This document shows, one piece after another, positions 1 to 5,783 of a stretch of DNA of 5,783 nt. The position numbers and the translations under genes are program-made. Source of the DNA: an uncultured Actinomycetes bacterium. GTDB taxonomy: Bacteria > Actinomycetota > Actinomycetes > Nanopelagicales > Nanopelagicaceae. Under the pieces are notes generated by a model. It was not told where the DNA came from, did no database searches, and saw only the letters and a program-made list of their open reading frames with translations. Where the stretch lies: the NCBI GenBank assembly GCA_903918325.1, contig CAIXDY010000107.1, positions 1 through 5,783 of the forward strand, in the 5' to 3' direction. The stretch's first letter is position 1. Each line of letters begins with the position of its first letter.

Positions 1-397
1 CTAAAACACTTAAACCTAGGCCCACGATTGAAGCGTCAAAGAGCTCAAGAATGCTGAACTTGCGCCCCGGACTTATTAATCGTGGCAAGGCAATAATTGC
101 AAAGGGATAAAACAACAAGTAAGCCGTATTTGAAAGCGTGGCTGAAATCGATGTGTAACTGGAACTACTGGAGATAACCGATCCGATAAACCATAAGAAG
201 AAAGCGGCGGCTAAGAGTGGCTGAGTGAGCCGATCGTTAATGTGCTCGGCAAGAATGATTGCGCCAATTGCGATTAAGGGTATGGAGTTATACAGATAAA
301 GCTCACTCCATTTATTCTTACCAACCGGCAAGAAATGTTGGAGGAAGTGCAGGAGCAACAGGCTGGGCCCGAGTATCCGAAGAATTCGTGCGGGCAT
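1..397 (-). CDS. Multi-pass membrane protein, N-terminal fragment (probable membrane module of a GGDEF/EAL signalling protein)
   Basis: This reading frame runs from an ATG at 397 off the window edge, giving 132 visible codons without a stop. The start is firm: an in-frame TAA lies directly before the ATG. The protein is strongly hydrophobic, with likely membrane helices near residues 33-50, 61-76, 92-106 and a fourth beginning near 118. Short polar links (EHINDR, ISPGRK) separate them. The stretch around 92-131 (AYLLFYPFAIIAL, then LELFDASIVGLGL) resembles, from memory, the pattern Y-L-x-F-Y-P ... L-D-x-x-I-V-x-L-G found in the multi-helix N-terminal module of actinobacterial diguanylate cyclase/phosphodiesterase proteins. 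In those, cytoplasmic GGDEF and EAL domains follow. No such domain is visible here because the gene is cut, so the signalling role is inference; another polytopic membrane protein is possible. No Shine-Dalgarno site is seen before the ATG, and it is probably leaderless. Confidence 0.72.
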   Translation of the reverse strand, partial: MPARILRILGPSLLLLHFLQHFLPVGKNKWSELYLYNSIPLIAIGAIILAEHINDRLTQPLLAAAFFLWFIGSVISSSSSYTSISATLSNTAYLLFYPFAIIALPRLISPGRKFSILELFDASIVGLGLSVL

Positions 398-403
398 TTA
401 CTC

Positions 404-409
404 AATCTA
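404..409 (-). promoter_or_regulatory. Candidate -10 element for a leaderless transcript of the 1-397 gene
   Basis: On the minus strand TAGATT matches the actinobacterial -10 pattern TAnnnT. It ends six bases before the ATG at 397, so transcription would begin at or next to the A of the start codon. No purine-rich ribosome site lies between them. The -35 region is weak (TTAAAG about 16 bases upstream). Leaderless messages are common in actinobacteria; that it happens here is inference from spacing. Confidence 0.45.
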
Positions 410-437
410 GGTTAGGTGAAATCCCTTTAAGAATAGG

Positions 438-467
438 GAAAGCCCCGTTATTTCTAACGGGGCTTTC
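438..467 (-). terminator. Intrinsic terminator hairpin after the secreted-protein gene
   Basis: The sequence forms a perfect 13-pair stem, GAAAGCCCCGTTA with TAACGGGGCTTTC, closed by a four-base loop. It is GC-rich in its middle and ends in an A-run on one arm and a T-run on the other. It begins about 18 bases beyond the stop of the 486-1094 gene and ends before the promoter of the 1-397 gene, so it should separate the two minus-strand units. The A/T-symmetric arms mean it could work in both directions, although the T-run is short (three) on the minus strand. Confidence 0.85.
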
Positions 468-485
468 TTAACTAATAAGTAAGGG

Positions 486-1094
486 CTAGAAACCCTTGCT
501 ACAAATCAAAGCAGCATTTGCTTTTGTGTTAGCAACATCGGCTTTTAACTGTGCAGGCTGGTTAGTCGCTGCAAGTTTTGCCGCTTCGAGCTTACGAATG
601 TTAACGGTGATGCGATTGATTGTACTTGTGTAAGAACGCACCGCTGCAGTCCAACCAGAGACTGCGCTTGTATAGGCTTTTTTATCGGCAGCACTAGTGG
701 CAGCAGCTAACTTTGTTTGCGCTGTAGTTAATCGAATAGTGTCGGCATCAAGTTTAGTTTGAATCTCAGCTTTGTGTGCGGTTTCAGTAGCAATACCAAC
801 ATCGATCACTGGAATCTGTGCGGCAAGATTTGCCGAAAGTACTACTGAATCCTTTTGCGCTTTGGTGTAAGCAGCAGCCGAGTTAAGGCAATCAAGTGAA
901 AGCCATGTCAACTTGGTACTAGTCGTCAATGGATTCTTAGCGCACTTGTACTTGCTTCCACTCACTGTTGTAGTTGAGTTGATCTTTGTACAGGCAACGC
1001 CATTTGAAATTTTTGCTGCAGCTTGTGCAGGGGCGGCGACCATAACTCCACCGGCAACGAGTAATGCAACTGCGACAGAAGCGAATTTACGCAT
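486..1094 (-). CDS. Small secreted protein with four cysteines and an alanine-rich helical region, function unknown
   Basis: The product has 202 residues. It begins with a clear Sec signal peptide: basic MRK, a hydrophobic core to about residue 20, and an AQA-type cleavage site near residue 25. The mature N-terminal part (about 28-69) holds Cys35, Cys51 and Cys69 in a compact pattern, G-V-A-C-T-K ... K-Y-K-C-A-K ... L-T-W. From memory, a similar short motif recurs in secreted proteins of low-GC aquatic actinobacteria. From about 75 to 195 the chain is rich in Ala, Thr, Lys and Gln with helix-forming spacing, probably a helical hairpin or coiled coil. Cys198 lies near the C-terminus. Four extracytoplasmic cysteines suggest two disulfides, one possibly tying the tail back to the head domain (inference). 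There is no catalytic motif and no sortase or lipobox signal, so it is probably released or loosely wall-bound. The start is supported by a GGAGG nine bases upstream, and a strong terminator follows the gene. Confidence 0.88.
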   Translation of the reverse strand: MRKFASVAVALLVAGGVMVAAPAQAAAKISNGVACTKINSTTTVSGSKYKCAKNPLTTSTKLTWLSLDCLNSAAAYTKAQKDSVVLSANLAAQIPVIDVGIATETAHKAEIQTKLDADTIRLTTAQTKLAAATSAADKKAYTSAVSGWTAAVRSYTSTINRITVNIRKLEAAKLAATNQPAQLKADVANTKANAALICSKGF

Positions 1095-1103
1095 CAGATA
1101 AAA

Positions 1104-1108
1104 CCTCC
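1104..1108 (-). promoter_or_regulatory. Ribosome binding site of the secreted-protein gene
   Basis: A full GGAGG on the minus strand lies nine bases before the ATG at 1094. It is the strongest Shine-Dalgarno sequence in the window and fixes the start directly before the signal peptide. Confidence 0.85.
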
Positions 1109-1123
1109 ATTGGATATGGGGTA

Positions 1124-1129
1124 ATAGTA
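1124..1129 (-). promoter_or_regulatory. Candidate -10 element for the secreted-protein gene
   Basis: TACTAT on the minus strand fits the TAnnnT pattern and would give a short leader containing the GGAGG site. No good -35 hexamer is found at 16-18 bases upstream; the nearest, TTTACA, is only 12 bases away. The rest of the 102-base gap to the SDR gene shows no convincing terminator, so some transcription may also read through from upstream. Confidence 0.3.
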
Positions 1130-1196
1130 GTGAATCAATCCTGTAAAACTCCTGATAACCCGCCCAAGGGTCTATGAAATGACTGTGAATTACCCA

Positions 1197-1964
1197 TCAC
1201 TTACGTTGTTTGACGCGGACGTTCATTCCGATAGTACGAACCATGGAGCGCGGAGCATTACGCATCACAAAAGTAAGAAGTTGATATTGCCAACCAGGAA
1301 CACTGACTGCCTTGCCGGAAACTGCATGCTTCCATGCAGTTGCAACCAATGTGTCGGAATTTAGCCACATAAATCGTGGCAACCCCTTCATAGACATTCG
1401 ACCCCGCTCATGAAATTCAGTGCGAGTAAAACCTGGGCAGAGTGCGCAGATTTTTACATTGGTTGTGGCAAGTTCTGTGTGTAGTGATTCAGAGAGCACC
1501 GTTAAATAAGACTTTGATGCACTATAGGTGCCACCTGCGATCCAGCCTGCGACCGATGAAACATTAATGATCACACCTTTGTTGCGCGCTTTCATGCCAA
1601 CAAGGGCGACGTGCATTAAGCGCATGGGAGTTCGCACCAAAACACTGAGTAATTGTTCTTCAACATCAATCTGACTCAGGGTAAAAGCCTTATTGATTCC
1701 GAATCCAGCATTATTAATTAGCACATCAATTTGGTTATTAGCAATGTAGTTTTCTATCGTCAAACATCCAGCATCGGTTGATAAATCAGCTTGGATTACT
1801 ACAGTTGAGATTTCAAATTTTGTTTCAAGTGCACGAGCTCGCTCTTGTAAACGTGCCAGATCACGCGCAACCAAGATGATGTTGTATCCATTTTTGGCGA
1901 GCAAGCGTGTAAAACTTTCACCAATACCAGCCGTAGCTCCAGTTACTAGCGCCCAAGATTCCAT
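1197..1964 (-). CDS. Short-chain dehydrogenase/reductase (SDR) family protein
   Basis: A 255-residue classical SDR, the usual length, with a Rossmann fold binding NAD(P)H and presumably acting in the cytoplasm. Visible motifs are TGATAGIG at 8-15 (dinucleotide binding), NNAG at 84-87, Ser137 in NVSS, and Tyr147-x3-Lys151. PGFTRTEF at 178-185 follows, as in reductases that act on ketones or long-chain acyl compounds. Arg34 after the second strand (LVARD) suggests NADP(H) preference (inference). The position normally holding the catalytic Asn appears to be Leu109 (LLSVLVRTP). As recalled, this occurs in an actinobacterial subfamily with the same GTYSA.K and CPGF.RTEFH signatures, so it need not mean loss of function. 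The C-terminal tail is basic (VRVKQRK). The gene follows the ChoD-like flavoprotein by nine bases and is probably co-translated, suggesting a shared substrate. Specific substrate unknown. Confidence 0.93.
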   Translation of the reverse strand: MESWALVTGATAGIGESFTRLLAKNGYNIILVARDLARLQERARALETKFEISTVVIQADLSTDAGCLTIENYIANNQIDVLINNAGFGINKAFTLSQIDVEEQLLSVLVRTPMRLMHVALVGMKARNKGVIINVSSVAGWIAGGTYSASKSYLTVLSESLHTELATTNVKICALCPGFTRTEFHERGRMSMKGLPRFMWLNSDTLVATAWKHAVSGKAVSVPGWQYQLLTFVMRNAPRSMVRTIGMNVRVKQRK

Positions 1965-1970
1965 ATCAAG

Positions 1971-1975
1971 CCCCT
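1971..1975 (-). promoter_or_regulatory. Ribosome binding site of the SDR gene, overlapping the upstream stop codon
   Basis: AGGGG on the minus strand lies six bases before the SDR ATG at 1964 and shares bases with the TAG stop (1974-1976) of the flavoprotein gene. Terminating ribosomes would therefore sit on the SDR initiation site, which points to translational coupling. Confidence 0.75.
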
Positions 1976-3650
1976 AACTAATCTTTAGTTCGCCAAGAGC
2001 TCCGGCTGGAACAAATGGTGCGTGCGGAGCAACGGCTTTCAATTTCTTATAAGGCTGACTTTGTTGTGGTCGCACATCGGCTTCGCCCTTGTTTGGCCAT
2101 AATGATAAAGCGCGTTCGGCTTGGGCAGTAATTGTTAACGAGGGATTCACACCAAGATTTGCCGTAATTGTTGAACCATCAACAATATGCAAAGTTGGAT
2201 AGTTCCAAACCCGGTGATACGGATCAATCACACCTTCATTTGAATTACTTCCGATAACGCAGCCGCCGACAAAGTGAGCCGTAAAAGGGGCATTGATTAA
2301 ATCTCCAATATGACCACCGGCAATTCCGCCATGTTTTTGCGCAATCCTTTTCACAGCTTCATTTGCTGCAGGAATGTAGGTGGCATTGGGATGCTCTGGA
2401 TCATTAGTAGAAGTTAAGTGCCACCCAAATACTGAGCGCTTGCCTCGAACTGAAACCGATGAATCGACGTTTTGCATGGTTAGGGCAATGACAGTTCGCT
2501 CACTCCATTGACGTACATTAAGAATTTTCAATAACAACGTTGGATTAGCAATAAATTGTTTCCACCATTGTTTGCGTCGCTCAGTTGAGGAATAACCATC
2601 GGTCATCAAAGTTTGAAGCAGCCCCATTAAATTAGAGCCTTTGCCATAACGAACGGGTTCTATGTGGGTATGTTCGTCAGGGAAAAATGAAGAAGTAATC
2701 GCGCTGCCATCGCTGAAATCAATATCAGTATTCGACATCAGCGCACCTGTGAGAGCTTCACTATTTGTGCGGGATAAATCGCCTAAACGATTTGAAATGC
2801 GAGGCAGTACGTGGTCATCTTTCATTTTGTGCAGCAGCTTTTGCGTATTGAAAGTTCCAGCGGCAACTATTACTTCCTTGGCAAAAAATGTAGTCCCTCT
2901 ATCGCCCAACCAATCATCGGTCTTGCGTGTTGTAATCTTCCAATCGCCGCCGGAACGTTGCTCAATTTTAGTTGCAGTTGTCATTGGAAAAACTTGCGCG
3001 CCAGCTTTTTCAGCTAGACCTAAATAATTTTTCGGTAAAGTATTTTTTGCATTGAAGCGACAACCAGTCATACAAGCACCACATTGCGCACAACCATTTC
3101 GATCAGGCCCAACGCCACCAAAAAATGGATCTTTGCTAGCAACACCTTTGCCATCACCGAAGTAAATTCCAAGGGGAGCCATTTTAAATGTATGCCCTAC
3201 ACCCATCTCTTCGGCCACATCTTTCATGGCTTGATCGCTGTTAGAAAAATATGGGTTCTCAGTAACACCTAACATTCTGCGCGCTTGATCAAACCAAGGT
3301 TCAAGCTCTTCTTTCCAATTAGTAATACTTGCCCATTGCTTATCCGTAAAATATTGATCACCTGGTTGATACAAAGTATTGGCATAAACCAAAGAGCCGC
3401 CACCAACGCCAGCACCAGCTAAAACTAAGACATCGGGTAGGACATGAATTCTTTGAATTCCATATAGACCGGCTTTAGGCGCAAACAAAAACTTATTAAT
3501 TCTCCACGATGTTTTAGGAAAGTCCTTATCGCGAAAGCGTTTTCCCGCTTCAAGAACGGCAACGCTGTAACCCTTTTCACGCAGACGAAGCGCTGAAACA
3601 GATCCACCAAAACCGGAACCGATGATGACGACATCAAAATCTTTCTTCAC
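1974..3650 (-). CDS. choD: ChoD-like GMC family FAD oxidoreductase (putative cholesterol/sterol oxidase or dehydrogenase)
   Basis: A GMC flavoprotein that should oxidise an alcohol with FAD. Starting at GTG 3650 it has 558 residues, close to mycobacterial ChoD (about 578, from memory). That start gives MKKDFDVVIIGSGFGG, matching the ChoD beginning, and a promoter lies just upstream, so the longer open frame (GTG 3749) is rejected. Motifs: GSGFGG at 11-16 with Glu34 in VLEAG (FAD), AGAGVGGGS at 78-86, HIEPVRYGKGSN at 329-340, His459 (TAHFVGG) and Asn502 (GVNPSLT) as the GMC catalytic pair, and VDGS at 490-493 near the FAD. A cysteine motif, C187-x2-C190-x2-C193-x3-C197, sits before RFNAKNTL and looks able to bind an iron-sulfur cluster. 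There is no signal peptide, so it is probably cytoplasmic. It heads an operon with the SDR. Family membership is sure; sterol as substrate is not, since even for mycobacterial ChoD that role is debated. Confidence 0.93.
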   Translation of the reverse strand: MKKDFDVVIIGSGFGGSVSALRLREKGYSVAVLEAGKRFRDKDFPKTSWRINKFLFAPKAGLYGIQRIHVLPDVLVLAGAGVGGGSLVYANTLYQPGDQYFTDKQWASITNWKEELEPWFDQARRMLGVTENPYFSNSDQAMKDVAEEMGVGHTFKMAPLGIYFGDGKGVASKDPFFGGVGPDRNGCAQCGACMTGCRFNAKNTLPKNYLGLAEKAGAQVFPMTTATKIEQRSGGDWKITTRKTDDWLGDRGTTFFAKEVIVAAGTFNTQKLLHKMKDDHVLPRISNRLGDLSRTNSEALTGALMSNTDIDFSDGSAITSSFFPDEHTHIEPVRYGKGSNLMGLLQTLMTDGYSSTERRKQWWKQFIANPTLLLKILNVRQWSERTVIALTMQNVDSSVSVRGKRSVFGWHLTSTNDPEHPNATYIPAANEAVKRIAQKHGGIAGGHIGDLINAPFTAHFVGGCVIGSNSNEGVIDPYHRVWNYPTLHIVDGSTITANLGVNPSLTITAQAERALSLWPNKGEADVRPQQSQPYKKLKAVAPHAPFVPAGALGELKIS

Positions 3651-3706
3651 GGTTATTCCACGCTGCTCTGCATGAGGAAATTGGATCCTTTTCGATTGTT
3701 TTTGCC

Positions 3707-3735
3707 AGTCTAACCTGGCCATTAATTCATGACAA
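3707..3735 (-). promoter_or_regulatory. Promoter of the flavoprotein-SDR operon
   Basis: On the minus strand TTGTCA (3730-3735, five of six to TTGACA) is followed after exactly 17 bases by TAGACT (3707-3712, four of six to TATAAT, keeping A2 and T6). Transcription would start near 3700, leaving a leader of about 50 bases before GTG 3650. This rules out the further upstream in-frame starts at 3749 (GTG) and 3722 (ATG). The ribosome site before GTG 3650 is weak, GGA with a six-base spacer. Confidence 0.6.
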
Positions 3736-3756
3736 GATTGCCTCTGCACAATGCTG

Positions 3757-3829
3757 GTCCCCGTAGCTCAGTGGATAGAGCAACCGCCTCCTAAGCGGTA
3801 GGTCGCAGGTTCAACTCCCGCCGGGGACA
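3757..3829 (+). tRNA. tRNA-Arg, anticodon CCT
   Basis: A complete 73-base cloverleaf. The acceptor stem GTCCCCG pairs fully with CGGGGAC, with A as discriminator. The D stem is GCTC/GAGC with loop AGTGGATA. The anticodon stem ACCGC/GCGGT encloses loop CTCCTAA, giving anticodon CCT at 3790-3792, which reads AGG arginine codons. The variable loop is AGGTC. The T arm is GCAGG-TTCAACT-CCCGC with one A-C mismatch at its third pair. The 3' CCA is not encoded (CCG follows the discriminator), so it must be added after transcription. It is the only plus-strand gene here, divergent from the flavoprotein promoter and converging on the transporter gene. No convincing promoter was seen for it. Confidence 0.97.
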
Positions 3830-3844
3830 CCGATTAAATGTTGC

Positions 3845-5783
3845 TTAGTGGTCAATAGTAAAACGTTGCATCCACTTAGGTGCCCACCAGTTACGTTCAC
3901 CAAATAAACGCATCAGCGCGGGCACTAATAGAGCTCGTACGATTGTTGCATCAAGTATTACGGCAAGTGCAACACCAAAGCCCATGGACTTAATAGATGT
4001 AACTCCGCTAGTAACAAAAGCAGCAAAGACAACCGCAAGAAGCAACGCGGCTGCAGTGATAATTCTTGCTGATCGCTGTAAACCAGTTGCAACTGCTTCA
4101 ACATTAGTTTTACCCGCTAAATGTTCTTCACGGATTCTAGAAAGCAAGAAGAGTTCGTAGTCCATAGAAAGACCGAAAACAACAACAGAGATTAAAATGC
4201 CAATCGATGTATCGAGTGTCCCGGTTACCGTGAATGAACCGACTAACCATTGCAAGTGGCCATCAATAAATACCCAAGTGAGCACACCCATAGTCGCCCC
4301 AAGTGATAGGAAATTGAGAATGACTGCCTTGATTGGCAAGATGATTGAGCCAGTGAAAATGAAAATTAAAATAAGAACGCTGACTGCAATCCAACCCAGT
4401 GCCCACGGCAGAGTATGTGCAATACCGTCCTGTGAATCGGTGTAATCAGCGGCTACGCCACCAATGAGTGTTCCTTGAGGGGCAGCGATAGCGCGGATCT
4501 CATGAATCATTTTTTGTGCTTGTGGAGTACGCGGCAACATCGATTCGAATGCCACGATTCGAACATCTGATTTATAAGTTTGAGGTGGTGCAACCGTTAC
4601 AACGCCACTGACTTTTTCAACTTTAGCGGTGTAATCGGCAATCTCTGCATCGCGTCCAGCGCCATTTATTACGATAATTTCAATTGGATTACCAGTTTGG
4701 CCTGCAAATCGCGATGCTTGTACTGCAGTAGCAATCGCCGCGGGATTACTTGCTGGCAATATGCGTGAGTCACCTTGTGAGAAAGCAATATCTTTAATCG
4801 GTGAAGCGAAAAGACCAAGAACAATAAGAGCAAGCAGAACGACTACTACTGGACGCTTCATCACCATACGCGCTGTCTGTGCCCAGCGACCATCTTCTTT
4901 CGGAGTGATTGCCGATTTACGAATGACTCCCTTATCTACTTTCGATCCCACCATTGCAAGAATCGGAGGAAGACCAAAGAGTGCACCGATAACTGCTAGA
5001 GCAACAACTGAGACTCCTGCATAACCAAATGACTTAAGGAATGGAAGTGGGAAGAAGGTAAGTGATAACAAAGTTACTAAAACCGTAAGGCCAGAGTAGA
5101 AAACCGTTTTTCCAGCAGTCTTTAATGTTGTGATGATCGAATCTTCAACGTTTTTACCATGATGAAGTTCTTCGCGGAAACGATTCACCATTAAAAGTGC
5201 GTAGTCGATACCTAAGCCAAGACCCATACCCGTAGTGAGGTTCAGGGCGTAAATACTGACGCTAGTAAAGAGTGAAATTAAGAAGAGAATAAAGAAAGCT
5301 CCGAGAATTGCTGCGACTCCAACAATTAGTGGCATTGCAGATGCAGTCATGGCGCCAAAGACAAATGCCAGCAAAATGAAAGTTGCAGGAATAGAAATAG
5401 CCTCAGAGAGGCTCAAATCTTTAGCTATCTTTTTATTTATAGCGTTTCCAATGACGCCAACGCCACCGGCATATAGTTTCAATCCCTCAAATGTGCCGTC
5501 ATAGTTTTTCTGAAAAGTAGCGCCAATAGTTTGGCTTGAGGGAGTAAATGCTTCCGCGCTTGTATAAACAAGAATGTAGGCAGCTTTTCCGTCAGTTGAT
5601 TTCAGCGAATCTGAACCGCCTGAGCTCCAATATGAAATAACTTTGGTAACTCCGTTTTCTTTCGCCATCTTTGCTTCAAGTGCCATAGCTTTCTGAGTCA
5701 CTACTGGATCCGATACTTGAGTTTGCCCCGCATCAACGACAACAACAATCGTAGGGTCAGCAACTTTGAGAACATTATGCAAA
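3845..5783 (-). CDS. MMPL family (RND-type) membrane transporter, N-terminus outside the window
   Basis: At least 646 codons of an MMPL transporter, open at the window edge. The TTG at 5782 is not the true start, because the visible protein begins inside the first extracytoplasmic domain and the first membrane helix is missing. Layout in visible numbering: extracytoplasmic domain 1 (about 1-125), helices near 132-148, 151-172, 178-198, 226-246 and 252-275, a cytoplasmic link, a helix near 312-327, extracytoplasmic domain 2 (about 330-458), and a second helix bundle from 460 to 625. Each bundle carries the Asp-Tyr pair used for proton relay in MmpL3-type proteins: GIDY (Asp193-Tyr194) and SMDYE (Asp541-Tyr542), each followed by an R-x-REE turn. 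The tail NWWAPKWMQRF is typical. It should use the proton gradient to export a lipid, other hydrophobic compound or drug. The substrate is not readable from the sequence. Confidence 0.94.
   Translation of the reverse strand, partial: LHNVLKVADPTIVVVVDAGQTQVSDPVVTQKAMALEAKMAKENGVTKVISYWSSGGSDSLKSTDGKAAYILVYTSAEAFTPSSQTIGATFQKNYDGTFEGLKLYAGGVGVIGNAINKKIAKDLSLSEAISIPATFILLAFVFGAMTASAMPLIVGVAAILGAFFILFLISLFTSVSIYALNLTTGMGLGLGIDYALLMVNRFREELHHGKNVEDSIITTLKTAGKTVFYSGLTVLVTLLSLTFFPLPFLKSFGYAGVSVVALAVIGALFGLPPILAMVGSKVDKGVIRKSAITPKEDGRWAQTARMVMKRPVVVVLLALIVLGLFASPIKDIAFSQGDSRILPASNPAAIATAVQASRFAGQTGNPIEIIVINGAGRDAEIADYTAKVEKVSGVVTVAPPQTYKSDVRIVAFESMLPRTPQAQKMIHEIRAIAAPQGTLIGGVAADYTDSQDGIAHTLPWALGWIAVSVLILIFIFTGSIILPIKAVILNFLSLGATMGVLTWVFIDGHLQWLVGSFTVTGTLDTSIGILISVVVFGLSMDYELFLLSRIREEHLAGKTNVEAVATGLQRSARIITAAALLLAVVFAAFVTSGVTSIKSMGFGVALAVILDATIVRALLVPALMRLFGERNWWAPKWMQRFTIDH

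Noticed and set aside
259..471. Plus-strand open frame of 70 codons
   Set aside because: It lies opposite the N-terminal membrane gene and runs into the terminator hairpin. It has no ribosome site and a composition unlike a real protein.
1157..1175. Possible small hairpin (ACCC ... GGGT) after the SDR gene
   Set aside because: The stem is only four pairs plus a wobble, with no T-run on the minus strand, which is too weak to call a terminator.
913..1364. Plus-strand open frames opposite the secreted-protein gene, and across the gap into the SDR gene
   Set aside because: The first is the mirror of the signal peptide and cysteine head. The second spans an intergenic region and the SDR 3' end, with no supporting signals.
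2662..3272. Several plus-strand open frames opposite the flavoprotein
   Set aside because: They are antisense shadows of a gene with clear family motifs, with no ribosome sites and no protein-like pattern.
3757..3845. tRNA 3' end as a possible integration (attachment) site
   Set aside because: No integrase, no direct repeat of the tRNA end and no phage-like genes are visible in the window.
4197..5024. Plus-strand open frames opposite the transporter
   Set aside because: They are antisense to conserved MMPL sequence and read as low-complexity shadow translations.
1..5783. CRISPR array, insertion sequence or other tandem repeat
   Set aside because: I saw no regularly spaced repeats, terminal inverted repeats or transposase motifs on reading both strands.

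Overview
The window looks like a chromosomal segment from a low-GC actinobacterium. Base composition is AT-leaning, roughly mid-40s percent GC by eye. The oxidoreductase closely follows the mycobacterial ChoD pattern, and the transporter is of the actinobacterial MMPL type. Compact spacing and an apparently leaderless gene would fit a streamlined aquatic actinobacterium such as the Nanopelagicales (acI). That lineage call is inference from style, not from a marker gene.

All protein genes lie on the minus strand; one tRNA gene lies on the plus strand. Going down the window: (1) 1-397 is the start of a multi-pass membrane protein cut by the window edge, probably the membrane module of a cyclic-di-GMP (GGDEF/EAL) signalling protein. 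(2) 438-467 is a strong terminator hairpin. (3) 486-1094 is a small secreted protein with four cysteines and a helical C-terminal part, function unknown. (4) 1197-1964 is a short-chain dehydrogenase/reductase. (5) 1974-3650 is a ChoD-like GMC flavoprotein. (6) 3757-3829 is tRNA-Arg with anticodon CCT. (7) 3845-5783 is an MMPL/RND-type membrane transporter whose N-terminus lies outside the window.

The flavoprotein and the SDR form a tight two-gene operon: 9 bases separate stop and start, and the SDR ribosome site overlaps the flavoprotein stop codon. A good promoter (3707-3735) drives the pair. It also moves the flavoprotein start to GTG at 3650, well downstream of the longest open frame. The pair plausibly acts on the same alcohol/ketone-type (sterol- or lipid-like) substrate, but nothing in the window proves the substrate. 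The MMPL gene may handle a lipid-like cargo. It is separated from the operon by the oppositely oriented tRNA gene, so it is probably a separate transcription unit.

Most of the window is ordinary housekeeping or accessory metabolism. I did not find a clearly new system. The points most worth a second look are a ferredoxin-like CX2CX2CX3C motif inside the flavoprotein, the uncharacterised cysteine-bearing secreted protein, an A-C mismatch in the tRNA T stem, the missing catalytic Asn in the SDR, and a probably leaderless start at 397.
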